64,000 nt of DNA from Liolophura sinensis (lineage: Eukaryota; Mollusca; Polyplacophora; Chitonida; Chitonidae). Below are positions 36,477-50,098 of this stretch, one piece after another. The notes below the pieces were generated by a model, which did not search any database, was not told the DNA's origin, and was given only the letters and a program-made list of their open reading frames with translations. The position numbers were made by a program, and so were the translations under genes. The stretch is taken from the NCBI RefSeq assembly GCF_032854445.1, contig NC_088295.1:30989385-31053384 (forward strand). The letters run 5' to 3'. Every line of letters starts with the position of its first letter. Position 1 is the first letter of the stretch.

Positions 36477-38714
36477 TATAATTTCTGTGAAATTCATATG
36501 TTCCCAAATCTGAACAATACATTTTACGTGTCAAAATCTAATGAATTTTATTTTCAAATTGAATCAGAAGGTGTGCATGTACTTCACTGGTCGAATTTGT
36601 TGAGGATTTAGGGTATTACCCAGCTGCAGTGCTCACAAATGGCTAGCAATGTTTATTGTGACGCAAAGTTTGATACAGAGAGGTGTCAGAGAGATACAGA
36701 GAGAGATAGTTTACGGATGAATGGCCTGTGTTCTGTTGAATTTCTGCCCATCATTAACAATAACCTGTAGTTGTGGTAACTTCATATGTGAAAAATTAGA
36801 TCCGCGGCATACTTTCCTGGAAGTTACAATGGGAACAGTCAATCTTTGAAATCAATAAGTCTTTGATGTGTTGTTTATAATAATCAATATTACTGCACTG
36901 TAATAGTAAACTTTTCCAACTTGATAGCGATTTATGAGTGTTGAAATGAATGATCAATTTGGAAATGTTCCATTGCTACATGCAGCTGCCTGTTTTCAAA
37001 GAGTAGAGATTTTTTTCCAGGTACAAGAAATTGAAATGAATTGTGTGATTATGACGCTACTGAAACTAAAGCTCGTTCTTAGAAAATGTATTATATGTAC
37101 GCACTCAAGATGTACTTCTATTTGTTTGCACAATTGTGCAATTTCAGGACTGTGTTACTGTCATCTGTTAAACCCATAGCCAATTTCCTCTGGTAATCAT
37201 CAAGCAACCCAGGTCTGTGTTGAAAAATTTTTTTTTTGTTTTCGTTCATTGTGTTTTGCTTTTGTTAATGTTTACTGCAGGGTAAAAATTTTGAGTAGAA
37301 TTGTTGAAGGTTATGCTATTACTTTTGCTTTCTCTTAAGGTTTTTTTTATGTGGAAAGCAGTCTTCATACAGGATGATGTGGCGGTAAAGTTGGAATGCA
37401 GGTGAACAGTTATAATAGTTGTGAAGGGCTGCATTCTGTTGGCTGGGAACACAGTATTTTTTACTCTGATGTGACAGATAAATACTGTAAATGTAAGGGT
37501 TGTATTGTGTGGAAATTTGAGCAGATAAAACTGTCTTTCAGCTAGGCTGGGTGACAGTCGTGTCAGGTGCAGTAGTGTGTAATGGAACTTCCTGTTTGTC
37601 ATTTAGCCTGTATTCATCTTAGTGTGCTACAGTAGTGTTTGGGTACTTTGTGTTTTGCCTCAAAGGTGTTTTTCTGTTCTTTTGCACTTTTTCCCTGTTG
37701 CTCATTATTTGCCAGTATTTTTGGTTGGTTGTCCTCCTGCAACCTTGTAAAAAGCTGCAATAATTTGTTGTTGAGTGCATGTAACAAGTACATGTTTGTG
37801 ATACACATACATTATACTTCCATGTGTTAGCCTGCACAAGTCTTAAGAGCAGTACTGCGCAGCTGTGTTTTGCCCTTCTGCCTGGTGAGGTACTTGGCGC
37901 CAGATGTAAACTTATATGGTATGATGTGGTTTCGGGCTCATGTGAAACTGCTTGAATAGCACAACATTCGCTGAAGCGTGACATAAGCATCACCTATTTA
38001 TAGTGTATGTATTACATAAATCTGTCTGGCAGTGCCTGGAATCCTTCATGTTGGGAGACACAGATTTCATAAAAGACTGAAGTGAAGCCACCATCTTACA
38101 CATGTAGTTTGAGCTTAGTTTGAGGTACTCCTAACTATGCTGGATTACTTAGACTTGAGGTAAAGTCTAGAGACATTGTGCATTATATTTATGCAACAAA
38201 TCTTTGACAAAAACTTTAACAGACACAATAGATGGGATAACTTTCATCCATCTCTTATACAGAATTGGTTTTCATCAGTAGCTGGCAAAACGGTTTCTCA
38301 TTTCTTTTCAGCCATAAACTTGCACATGTACACCTAACCACCATCTTGATAGAGAGCTATTCTTGAGATCAGCATAAAGCTTAAATCAGTCAAATAATAC
38401 AAATCTTGAAAAAAAAAAAAAGTTCCTTCACATCTTTTCCGCTGTATCTTGACCGCACATGTTCATTTCTCCCATAAGTTCCCTGTGGTTTTCCATGATT
38501 TTTTACTCATCCATGTGGAGAAGAAGGAAAGGTCTGAAGTTCTATGATTTGCATTGAATACATTTGGAAACTGTTAAGAGATACGGTAACATTGTCATAC
38601 GCTGAAACTAGAGCTCTTCTTGTTGACACTATACCTTGTTATAATACCATTATTTTGTTTTCCATTTATTTTAGATGATCCATACACAACTCTATGTTGA
38701 TGTATTCACCATAA

Positions 38715-38787
38715 AGCTCTCTGCTGTTGCATATGGGACATATTCTTGAGTACAGTGTGAAACTCCAGTCAAATAAATAAATAAGCT
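38715..38787 (+). mobile_element. SINE family A, 3' tail fragment
   Basis: CATATTCTTGAGTACAGTGT, GAAACTCCAGTCAAATAAAT and AAATAAG. Diverged 5'-truncated sense copy. Confidence 0.7.
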
Positions 38788-40193
38788 AAAACTATATTGG
38801 TGTACACATCACTCTTTGGTGGTGTCTTGGGCTGAGCAAGTTTTTGACAAGTGGATCAGCATGAATAAAATCAAACATTACATTAATATAGCATGAATTC
38901 TATTACATCTTTGTGTTATTTGTGGCACATGTACTACATATCATATTCTTCATTCCCAGCTTGTCTTCTGAATCTGATTATACTTTTGTGTCGTTGTTGG
39001 TTTTGTATGCTCTGTTACACTGCGCACTTTAGCTTCCGTGTGTATATTCACTACATATAAATGTGTGGTCATCACTTTTATGAGCTTGTTCTCAGCCAAG
39101 TTTCTGGTTTGGTTGCTAAAGCATCTATTTACATTGTCTTTATCACTCATTCTTATTACATGTGCTGATTATTTTCGCCTGTATACTGGATATATGTACA
39201 CCAGGGTCAGTGTTCATACACAGTCATAAATGAGCATAGATACTGTCATTCACCTTCAAGTATGTTCCCATTAACTTCTGGAGTAGCTGTAAATGACATG
39301 TACATTGTACATCAGTACCAGAACAATACATAAATGCATAATATGTATACACACATAAAAACTTTAGCTGCTAAGATGTAATTATCTACTTGTAATGTGT
39401 TTATATCTTCATTTCTTCACCCCCACTGTTCTTGTTTTGCCTAATTCAGTTAACGTTCTCGTTAATGACTTGTCGTTTTTGTCTGCTTCAATTCACAGTT
39501 CAAGAGATAATACCTCATAAATTTCTAGTGTTGTAATGTTCTTGACACCTCAGCACCAATACAGATTATTCTACTTGACAGCAACTTTTGCCCAAAATAA
39601 CACACCTTTCCTATGGTCCATTCTCGTCACTGATAACACTGCTCATGTACATGACAGAATGCTGGGAAAACACATTGATACAAGTAGGCTAATTGAGATC
39701 ATTTAGCACCAGACTCAACGGTATGTGCAGGTAGACAGTTGTGCACACTGCATGCAGATGCTCTTTGCTGATATATCCCAATTCTTCAATCTTTTCAGCC
39801 GCGTGTGCAACGGATATTTTGAAGTGTTTTTAGAGAACTATGGGGTGTAGAGAAATAGTTTGGACAGTTTTAAGAAGCTTGCATCTTTAGTGACACAAAC
39901 AAAGCATTGTAGCATCATTTTTCTTATTGCGTGTAATTATTTGTGTCAATTCCAGTTAAAACCTGCTTTAAAGGTCAAAAAGGTTGAAGATTTATAGTAA
40001 CTGTACTTACGTGTTGTGTGAAATGCCCGTAGCTTACCATTTACCACCTACTTGCCATGTAAATCTGGCAGTTTGTACAATTTTAGTAATATTCAGCAAG
40101 AAAATCTAACAACATGTCTGATTTTCTGGACTGATTTCTCAGAAAATATTTATTATCCTTAGATCACATGTTAAAGCTAAATGCATGCATATA

Positions 40194-40912
40194 TATGTAC
40201 ATACAACTGTGCATCTACTGTGATGGCGATATGTGTACTTACAGCTGTGCATCTACTGTAATGATGATATGTGTACATACAGCTGTGCTTTTACTGTAAT
40301 GATGATATGTGTACATACAGCTGTGCATTTACTGTAATGGTGATATGTGTACTTACAGCTGTACATCTGCTGTGATGATGAAATGTGTACTTAGAGCTGT
40401 GCATCTAATGTGATGATATGTGTACTTACAGCTGTGCATCTACTGTGATGATGTGTGTACTTACAGCTGTGCATCAACTCTAATGATGATATGTGTACAT
40501 ACAGCTGTGCATCTACTGTGATGATGATATGTGTACATACAACTGTGCATCTACTGTGATGATGAAATGTGTACATACAACTGTGCATCTACTGTGATGG
40601 TGAAATGTGTCCATACAAGTGTGTGTCTACTGTGATGATGTGTGTTCATACAACTGTGCATCTACTGTGATGATGTGTGTTCATACAACTGTGCATCTGC
40701 TGTGATGATGAAGTGTGTACGTAGAACTGTGCATTTACTGTGATGGTGAAATGTGTCCATACAAGTGTATGTCTACTGTGATGATGTGTGTTCATACAAC
40801 TGTGCATCTACTGTGATGATGATATGTGTACATACAGCTGTGCATCTACTGTGATGATGATATGTGTACATACAACTGTGCATCTACTGTGATGATGATG
40901 TGATTTGTACAT
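40194..40912. repeat. 38-bp minisatellite, about 19 units
   Basis: Unit ATGTGTACATACAGCTGTGC followed by ATCTACTGTGATGATGAT. Length varies (about 35-41) through gain or loss of GAT triplets, and CAGCTGTG/CAACTGTG variants alternate. Confidence 0.92.
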
Positions 40913-41306
40913 ACATATACATCATTCTTCAATTCCACAAATTACAGCTTACACATTTAAGGCTGGTAAAATTAATAAATGCTGGAAATTGGACACTGTA
41001 ATTTATTGCTTTTTCATTTTATACATTTAGTTACTGTTTGTTAATGTCTTCATTATGTTAAGCGGTGTATATGACTAATCAAATAGCAGTCAAGCATGTT
41101 AGTGCATATATACAGTAGTACGTAAGGTTTAGTGTATCTCTTTCATGTACATAATACATGTACATGTTAGATTATACTGTAAGATGTTAAACTTCAAGAA
41201 GGAACATCCTAAAGTAAACACTCATATACATACAAGTACATGCAAGAAGTTCAACCTTAATTTATATGTATCTTCATGCAGAGTACATACATGTAGTATG
41301 TTTTAT

Positions 41307-41417
41307 TCCCCCAGGCTCTGCCCGCTTTCCTCCCATCATAATGCTGGCCCACCTTGTATAAGTGAAATATTCGTAAGTATGGCATACAGTGCCAATCAAA
41401 TAAATAAATAACTAAAT
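41307..41417 (+). mobile_element. SINE family A, 3' half
   Basis: CCCCCAGGCTCTGCCCGCTT, CTCCCATCATAATGCTGGCC, GTATAAGTGAAATATTCGTA and an AAATAAATAAATAACTAAAT tail containing AATAAA hexamers in the PDE3 sense direction. Confidence 0.85.
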
Positions 41418-43530
41418 GTTTTATTGCTCTGATGGTTTAAATGTACACATATGGATCAATATTTGGTAATGTCAAGTTTTTAAAGGTGCAAACATGTTTT
41501 TTTCTACTTCAAATTTGACGGGTATTTTTGGTTTCGTGATCAAGGCATAGCATTAAACTAAATGATTTTAATATTGTACACAAATTACTTACTTAATTTT
41601 AATGAATTTTTCCACCTTTAAGAGCTACTAATTGGCATAAAATGTCATCTCCATCACTAAATGGATACACATATTGTGGTCATCTGAAATCCAAATATCT
41701 TTATTCTGTGTTTTAGATATCTATGCAGTTTTATGTTTAGTTTCACTATAAACATTTGAACGTCAAATCTGGCTTCCAAAACCTAATTAAAAGTTAAAAA
41801 GTAAAACTCTGGAGATATTTTCTGTTGCAAAATGACAACAAGCTCTAAAATAATCGACTTGACTACTGACTGTCACTCCAGACATGTGCAATGATCAGCC
41901 TCATGCTTAATTTTCAAAAGCTTGCTGACATGTCCATCTGGAAAAGGTTAGATGTTGCTTTATTTGCAGAACATAGTTTTTATATCAAGAACGACAAGAT
42001 GACAAACTGTGATGTCGATGAAAGTTAATAACAAATGACAGTCTCAGTAGTTATTTGAACTAGCTTTATAATACTTTGGAATGAAATTAAGTACCGGTTG
42101 CAAGAACGATGGTGGTATGAATTTCTCTTGCAGATGTATGTGGATCATAACTTTCTTAAGTGTACATATGTATGTGAAACCTCAGGAAAAGAGGCAGCGG
42201 TAATACATTGCTGTTATCAGACAACAAAATGAACATGTCCAATGGAAGTCCGTAGATGTGCTCTTTATAATCTCGTCAACCATTATGAGGTCAAGGGAGA
42301 AGTCAGAAAGAAGAAATCTGTTGTGGTTCTTTGTTTTGTTTTTGGTGTCTAGCAGCGAAGCGATCTAGTGAGGTCATATGAGGTCATTTCGGAGGAGGTG
42401 AAAACTGTCATCAGTTTACCATTGTAGTTCCAGTCTACTGTCGCAGTGTGTTTTAGCGCCCTCGTAAAGTTTTCGCCTATTTGGGAACGTATACCCATCC
42501 TAGAGCATCGTTGCTGTGAAGCACAATACTTAATTTATTAAATACCACTCAAAAGATGTTTTTCTTATAACAAAATTTTAGTGGTGTCTGTTTGCACTCA
42601 AGCTGTCTGCATGATATATATAATCTCTTTTCCATTGATTCGACCAAGCCATGATTTAGAGAAAATGTCTCTTGTGGGTAAGGTGACTTGAGTCGCTGAA
42701 TTTAGGCCGACTCAATTTTTTCCCCCAGAAGTGTAAGAATTTCTTTCTTCAGGAGACAAACATTGCCTAACATGAACCACTACACTGCTCCGATTTACAG
42801 AAATTAGGTTCAGTATCAAGGGTTTGCTCTCACTGGAGTCAGAAGACAATTCATTTCATCCACTACATTACAGCACATTCTTCTTCACACCATGAATGTA
42901 GGTCCCAAAAATCTAATAATGGCATCGTTTAAAACCTAATGCTTTGCAGCCGATGGTCACAGATCCGTTGCACCTACCGTTTAATATCACTATTATTAAT
43001 ATCATAACAGTCAGTGCAGCTCAGTGCTTCGTTAGATCAGTTGACCCACATTCATGTGGATAATACATTATAATCCCGCTCTTGCACTGCACAATAACCG
43101 AACCTGTTTTACACCCATGGGTTCTAGGTTTTTTAAGTTGTTCTCTATCGGAAACTAAACTTTCTTCAAAAAAATTCTTTGAGATATTGATTAAAACATA
43201 TCTAGTTTAAAGACGTATACTGAATATTTTTGGCAAAAATCCAATTTGCTGAAAATCAAAATCAAATCAGATTTTCTCCATTTATCAAGTACAGTGCAAA
43301 TTATAGGTTTTCAGTAAGTATCAGACTTGTACCTGTACTATTTATAGTGTTAAAATCAACACGTTTTATAAATGTTAGGCACTTAAATATTACCACTTTG
43401 TAAGGGTAACATGTGCAAAATGGAGGTTGACATTTTTTGTAAGGTAATTATTTGGACTATCGGTGTTCTAATTGAAAGTTATAATTCAATAAGATTTAAA
43501 CTGATTGATTTTTTCCAAAAAATTTCATGT

Positions 43531-44010
43531 ATAGTGTGAATTCAAAATAAGGTGTCATGTATAGTGTGAATTCAAAATAAGGTGTATTGTATAGTGTGAA
43601 TTCAAAATAAGGTGTCATGTATAGTGTGAATTCAAAATAAGGTGTCATGTATAGTGTGAATTCAAAATAAGGTGTATTGTATAGTGTGAATTCAAAATAA
43701 GGTGTCATGTATAGTGTGAATTCAAAATAAGGTGTCATGTATAGTGTGAATTCAAAATAAGGTGTATTGTATAGTGTGAATTCAAAATAAGGTGTATTGT
43801 ATAGTGTGAATTCAAAATAAGGTGTCATGTATAGTGTGAATTCAAAATAAGGTGTCATGTATAGTGTGAATTCAAAATAAGGTGTATTGTATAGTGTGAA
43901 TTCAAAATAAGGTGTATTGTATAGTGTGAATTCAAAATAAGGTGTCATGTATAGTGTGAATTCAAAAGAAGGTGTCATGTATGGTGTGAATTCAAAATAA
44001 GGTGTTGTGT
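43531..44010. repeat. 30-bp minisatellite, 16 units with AABB order
   Basis: Sixteen units of ATAGTGTGAATTCAAAATAA + GGTG + a hexamer. The hexamer is TCATGT (A), TATTGT (B) or TTGTGT (last unit). The order is A B A A B A A B B A A B B A A then the variant, so units 6-15 form an AABB period of 120 bp. Each unit has a GAATTC site. The 178-codon minus frame across it (10-residue repeat) reflects a 30-bp unit lacking stops. Confidence 0.97.
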
Positions 44011-47000
44011 ATACATATACATATGACAACAAATTTTATAAACAAAAGGCAGATTTTATTCAAAAGTGTAAATATAATTGATGTTTTTTCAGTGCAGAAA
44101 TAAAGTTTTTATCATAGTTCATTTCTATAAGCGCATTTTTATAATGAAATGGGCATAATCAAAATTATATCAGTGCGCAAATGACATACACGAGTTACTT
44201 TCAAGGCATAAAAAAATAATTGTTACAGTGATATTCCAATGTGTAAGTATGTATTTAGTCCTGTATCTGTATTAGCTTGTTAATCAGGTTAAAAAAATGA
44301 TCCAGATCTGAATATTGACCCATGTATACATTAATATGTTATATATACTAGTACATGTATTGTAAACCACCAAATGTAGCTTGCCATTTCAGACATAAAG
44401 CAATATTGTGATGATGTGGGGACAGTTAGGCGTATACAAGATGCTTATTTCTGCATTGTATGTTGATGTGTATGATTGCATGTAATTGTTGTTTCTTGTT
44501 TTCCAGGTTAGAGGTATATCTTGAGGGCTGCGTTACTCTTTTTGTCCATCAACCTGTAAACTAGCCGTTTTTTTGTTTAGCAGATGCTATCATTTTCTGA
44601 CAACTCTAACGGGCACGCTATATATCCTCAGGTTCTCATAACCCTTGTTTTTAAACAGAATATCCTGGAACATTTTGCCGAGCTGCAACCATTCATTATT
44701 TTTTCATTCAGTCCCTAGATTGGTAGGTGGAAGATACATCTGCTGTTTTCTGCGCCTCTTCCCCAATGTGCTTGTGGAAAAACAGAAATGCGATCCCAAA
44801 TGTGACAGCGTGTGCTCATTATCAAAAGACGTCATGGTACTAGCTAGGTTTCCATGGTAATTACCTGTAAAAGCAAAGACGTCATAATGGTAGCACATGT
44901 GCAATTAGCTGTGGATCCATGATGACTGGCCCAGGGACTCTACCTGGCTCACAGTCTGCCCTCCCCAGGCTTTACACTGCCAACCGACAAGCATTTATTG
45001 CCATGCTATTACTATCCATTTACCCAGTGTTTGCCTTCCTGAAATTTACAACACTGCCGTATTCTCTCCACAGGCTTCCTCCGCTTACACGTTTTCCTAT
45101 TTCGTCCACCTTTTGGCAAGAAAAAGGGCAGTTTAAAATGCAATATGTGCGTGGAAATTCTGCCATCAAATCGACAAGAATTCTATGTTGCGAATCTTCT
45201 GCAAGGACAGAAATATTGAGTATATTAGTGTACAGGTAATAGGTAATTGTGTCATATATATTTACATATTCGACGTAATTAACAAAGTGCACAAAGGTTA
45301 AACATGTGAAGCATTGGAGGCAAATAAACCATACTTCTGCATTTCATAATGCATGCAAAAGTATACATATACATGTATGCACATGTACAAGGGCTTATGA
45401 ATTGCATGTGTCTATATCCAAACTCTTACACATGTACCTGAAGTTCAAGATCTTATAATTTCAAATGTGGAAAAGACAATGAAATATTTATACTCTCCTA
45501 TATTTCTTCCTGTACCAGAATCAAAAGTCATTGAGGACTGATGATGTTTTTACTTGCTTAGTGTGCAATAATTTGGCTCTCCTGTTTTTGTTTTTTTTTT
45601 TTAATTTTTATTTTTTGTTTTTTGTGTGCATGTGTGCTGTTTTGAAATTAAATGCAAAAAAAAAGGAGAAACAACCTTGTCTTGAAACTTTTATTTCCAC
45701 TTGTGTTTGTAGATTTTTGGTTAACATAATTTCTATAGTTTGAATTGGTCTGGATGATTAGTTTCTGTCGTCATCATTTGCCAAATATATTAATTTTATT
45801 ACTTTTTCTAAAAGTATGATGAGTACTTTGTAGTAGTCAGTAGAAGCTCACAGGACAGGTTTGTTCTTATTGGCTCTATTCCAGATAAATAATTTTTGCT
45901 GAAGTATCATTAATATGTAAGCAATAGTCTGTGAATGGACAAAATATTGTCAAAAAAAACAAACTAGCTCTAAATCTGGGTCATGGGTTCTACTTTATTC
46001 GTCCATTATAAAGATAACAACTCTGTTGACTAAAGCCTGATAAAAAGGTCTGGAATGATTAGTATTGGCTGTTATCTGTTGAAATTGACTGAGAGATAGC
46101 AGTATTTTCTATGACTATATTAACGGCTGACTGGTCTCAAAGCCACATTTGTAATTAAATTTCTGCAGCAGCATTAATGTTGCTTGCGGATATGAGCTAT
46201 TGGGCGGTGGATACCCTGTTTTTAATGACCCATGTATGGGGATAGGCAGTTTGACGGCCTGTATTTACTAAGTAGTCGGGTCATTACAACAGTCCTGGGC
46301 ATTTTCTGGTTGGATATTGATGCAGGCTAAAGACACTATAATTCCCACTTGTCCCCCCTCTTCCCCCCTCTGCCGCAATGCTTACACCCATCAACAGTGT
46401 AGCCCACATAATTATTCCCAGCCTATTGAGTTGTACTCATTTTATCTTCACTTACCAAACTGTCAGTTTTAATAAATCTTCTCAATTGGTGTTACGTACA
46501 TCATTAAGCAACAATCAATTAGATATATGGCTACATGTACATGTATATATGGCTTACTGTTTCTCATGCTTGTACCAGCTAGCACGTTTGTAGTGGGATG
46601 CAATAATACATCATTCACATGTCATAGCTGTACATGGATACCTGGATGTTCACACATGCATTACTGTTGTAGCCATTTTCAGCCTTGAGCTACAGGCATC
46701 TACTGCATGTATGGATGTGCATACATACCTGTATAACCTCTAACGATGCTGACACCTTATCTTGCATCAGGTAGCGTTATTTTTGATAATTGAACAACTT
46801 CTCAATGTGATGGCATCCCTGAAATACATGGTAGAAAATTACAAACTTTTCGACTATTGAGAACAGGACATAAATCACACAAGTTTCTTGCTTGTAGATT
46901 GTTTTGTTGTCACTCCATGTGTAGGTACTGTATGCACACATGCTTGAATAGATGTGTACATTTATAGATGTATTTTTCTAATAATTAACAAATCTGTCAT

Positions 47001-48766
47001 TTGATTTACACAAAATCTGAAAGTCAGTTGAAAATCTACCTATACAGATGAGCATTGTATTGGCTATGATTTATGCCATATGTTGACTAGGTTGGCCTTG
47101 TATTGGTTTCAACTGTGTATTTTAGCGCAACATTAGCGAATGTTGAGTAGAGGATTGCCCTAATACGGTACACATACATGCGTGTTCGCCATATATGTAA
47201 GTATGTGCGCAGTATTGCAGTACATGGTGTATCGCACTGAGAGTAGGACAAGCCCAGCATGTTGCACCTGGACAGTAGATGTGGCTGCTTGCACATTGAT
47301 CATCCGCGCTGCCACTTCTCTGACGTAAATTGAACATATATGGAGTATTTTATCTCCCACTAGAATTCTCGACTTGTCAGATTTTCCATGCTGAGCTGAG
47401 CCCTGACAGATTGTCTGGATTTTTGTTCAGGTGCACTGCACAGTTTTGCCTTACCGGTGATTATTTCACGTCCGCATTGTTTGGCACAGTTTCTGTGTCA
47501 CCCTGCATGTATGTTGTGCGAATGTTAGCTGATGCAAGGCAGCCTGTAAATGATTCAACTCCATTCCCTGTTGCTCATTGACACAGGCGTGAATGAGGTC
47601 AAAGGTGAACGTGTTCCTTTGGGATCAGTCGCAGGACACCTTAGCTACCTGAACAAATGACCAAAACACACACTGTCATTATAATAAACACCGCTCTGGG
47701 TGCCTCATGCTGGATAATGCAGATCTACTTGTGTGTACTTACCGTGCATTTACTTTGCAATACTAGTACAGGTATGTGATTATACATCAGATACCTATAC
47801 AGTAGGGCATGTGGATATGTAAATACCTTCTTGTAGTATGGATTGACTATGCATTGTACTTCACACCTTCACGCAGTTGAAGATACACAAGGGCATGCAA
47901 TTCTTACTTTTACCACTGACACGTTTTGAAAGCTATGGAAAGCATAGTAATCCTGTTCAGTTGACAGTTGTGTGATACATCAACTCCATGACATTTACTA
48001 CTAGATTTAGGGTGAAATACCTTAGCTTTGGTGTATCTGCCAGGTATGCATATTCTACCTGTTAAAAAAGGCCTTTTGTATACAGAAATGTACATCCCCA
48101 TACATGTATATGCAAATTTATCTAGTCACTTGTTTGATGTTTAAATGTACCGGGTAATTACAAAAGAGTGTTTGGAGATACATTTCATGTCTTTTTCACA
48201 TGCATATTGTAATTAATTACCTGTAATGTTTTTGTCACTAACAGTAACACTTTTTTAAAATGTATTCTCACATGGACTCGTGACATTATCATGAAAGCTT
48301 TCTTTTCTCTCTAGGCTATGCCAGCAGGGTGTTGTGCCATACCAAATAAGTACTTATGTTGATGGACTTTTTTTTTTAACCTGTGAGCTTGTGTACCCAC
48401 TTCAACCATCTTTACCAATATAAAATCTATGTAAACATTTTTTTTTTACCAACACCAAAAACTGTCCTCTTCACTGTAAATGTGTGAAACCCCCCATGAT
48501 TGTCATGATTTGTCTGTTGGCTGACTTATAACCTCATTACATTGATGAAATCATACCAGATAAAACATTGTTTTATTAATTTATTAGCAAAATACAAAAC
48601 AACTTGTTTTGATAATTTCTATAATATCAGTGCCTTGTCCAGTGCTTGCATTTAACATCGGTCAGAAATTTTTTAAAATGTTTTACCATATGCGCATTAA
48701 TTCCGCTTGTAATTGTTTTCTCTGTGACTGGAAAAATACAAGAGAGTATGGTGGGACGGTTGTCGA

Positions 48767-48870
48767 TTTCCCCCCCAGGCTCTGCTCAGTTTCCTTCATA
48801 ATGCTGGCTGCTGTCATATAATGGAAATATTCTTGAGTACTGAGTAAAACAGCAATTAAATAAATTAATC
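48767..48870 (+). mobile_element. SINE family A, 3' half
   Basis: CCCCCCCAGGCTCTGCTCAG, TTCATAATGCTGGCTGCTGT, CATATAATGGAAATATTCTT and AGCAATTAAATAAATTAAT. Diverged sense copy. Confidence 0.8.
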
Positions 48871-49379
48871 AGGGACATAAACAAATAATGTCGTGGCAAA
48901 CAGCACAAGGACAGGGCTGTACATGTACATGCAGATGTTTGCGTTGTTTAGAGTTCCAGTTCAGGGATATCATTCCTTTCGGTTTACATGGATATAGTAA
49001 TATTGCGTTGTTCTAGTGTGTGGAATAAAACAAAGAACCAATTCCAGTGTAATGTTGATATGCATGTGCTGTGAGCTGGAACTATATGGTATGCTGACTG
49101 CCTGTCATGCCATTGTCGGGATAAGCCTGTTGATTGTTCCATTTATCCAAATGAACATAAACATTTTTATTCATTTATAGACAGTTCAAGATTGATCATG
49201 TCCATGATTTGAATGTATGCCCTTTGAATCACCTGCCACTGAGTTTCATGTATTCCTAAGTCCAAAAAAAATTATTGGTTTTGTTTGCTGATCGTATCAG
49301 CACACTGGTTGCGTGCATATGTAAATGCACACGTATGATTTGTTATTTTAATTGACGTGCCTACATTTGCTTACGTCCA

Positions 49380-49830
49380 TAAAAGGCGTTGATTGCATCA
49401 TTAATGGTTCATCATCAGGATACCAGTGATTTGCTAATCAATTGTGTCTCAAGTTCCCACTTTACATGACTTCTATAATTTTGGCCTCAGCAGGGAAATG
49501 GAGACAGGTGATCTCGGCTTGGCTCGTCCAAATGGTTCGGAGCACTATTGACTTATTACACCTCATTGCCGCTGCTGCGCCTTGAAGTGAGTTGTCTGCC
49601 AACTTTACCAGAGGTCTCGAAATGAACAGGTTATCCCCGCATGACAAGCATCGGCTGGCTATTAATGTGTAATGAACTCTGCGGCGACCATACCAAGCCT
49701 TTCTGGCTGCCCCTCTCTTCATTCTAATTCGTTGGTTTCAGGCCATGGGCTGATAAAGAGGGCATCTCACCAGCAGAATTCCGCATACAATTAATGAAGA
49801 CGTTTATGGAATTGCAGCATTAGTGAATAT
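49380..49830. promoter_or_regulatory. Repeat-poor complex island upstream of candidate exon 2
   Basis: About 450 bases without homopolymers, SINEs or TACATG strings, GC-richer than the flanks, and with several homeodomain-like cores (CATTAATGG, CTAATCAATT, CAATTAATG). An 86-codon minus frame (49462-49722) lacks any recognisable family. The texture suggests a conserved intronic regulatory element, but this is inference only. Confidence 0.3.
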
Positions 49831-49969
49831 GGAAATTGTTCTATTTTGATACATCCAGATTTTTCCAATAAAGCTCTCAGTGTAAGATGTTTCGCAGTGG
49901 TATTTTGTACATGGAGCTGGCGTAGTATTGATTTAGCTTCAGAAAAGGTGCGATGGGCGTTTCTTGCAG

Positions 49970-50098
49970 GGTTTCATCCTGCAAATGAAGAACTTGAGCC
50001 TAGGAGCAGACGACACGATCTCTGTAGATCATCTGACTCGATGTTCTTCCATGATACTGACAGTAACAACCTTGTTGAGTCATCTGTACCACCCGCAG
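49970..50098 (+). CDS. Candidate second coding exon of the PDE3 gene
   Basis: Bounded by an acceptor CGTTTCTTGCAG and a donor CCGCAG|GTTAAG. The 129 bases are open in phase 0 at both ends, which fits the phase-0 end of exon 1. The 43 residues begin GFILQMKNLSLGADDTISVD and end CSSMILTVTTLLSHLYHPQ. Codon choice is coding-like (CTG, AAG, AAC, ATC, GAC) against an AT-rich background. The CSS-x-I-x-x-V-T-x-LLS stretch weakly resembles the CTS-LRAVSNLLS segment after the phosphorylation motif in human PDE3A; I recall this from memory and have not run an alignment. A stop follows soon after the donor. Caveats: the polypyrimidine tract is short, another frame is also open here, and 63760-63990 is a competing candidate. 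Confidence 0.45.

Larger units (their letters stand above)
26411..49969 (+). other. Probable intron 1 of the PDE3 gene
   Basis: It begins with the donor GTAGGT and, if the 49970 exon is right, ends with TTTCTTGCAG (23.6 kb). A very long first intron is usual for PDE3A. No exon with coherent frame and splice sites was seen inside. The first 5 kb (26411-31408) has no family A SINE. The intron then holds three minisatellites, sense-biased SINEs, and many poly-T but few poly-A runs on this strand. If the candidate exon is wrong, the intron continues to the end of the window. Confidence 0.7.

Noticed and set aside
43496-44032. 178-codon minus-strand frame with a 10-residue repeat (TPYFEFTLYM)
   Set aside because: Product of a 30-bp repeat without stops; no signal peptide, splice signal or unique sequence on either side.
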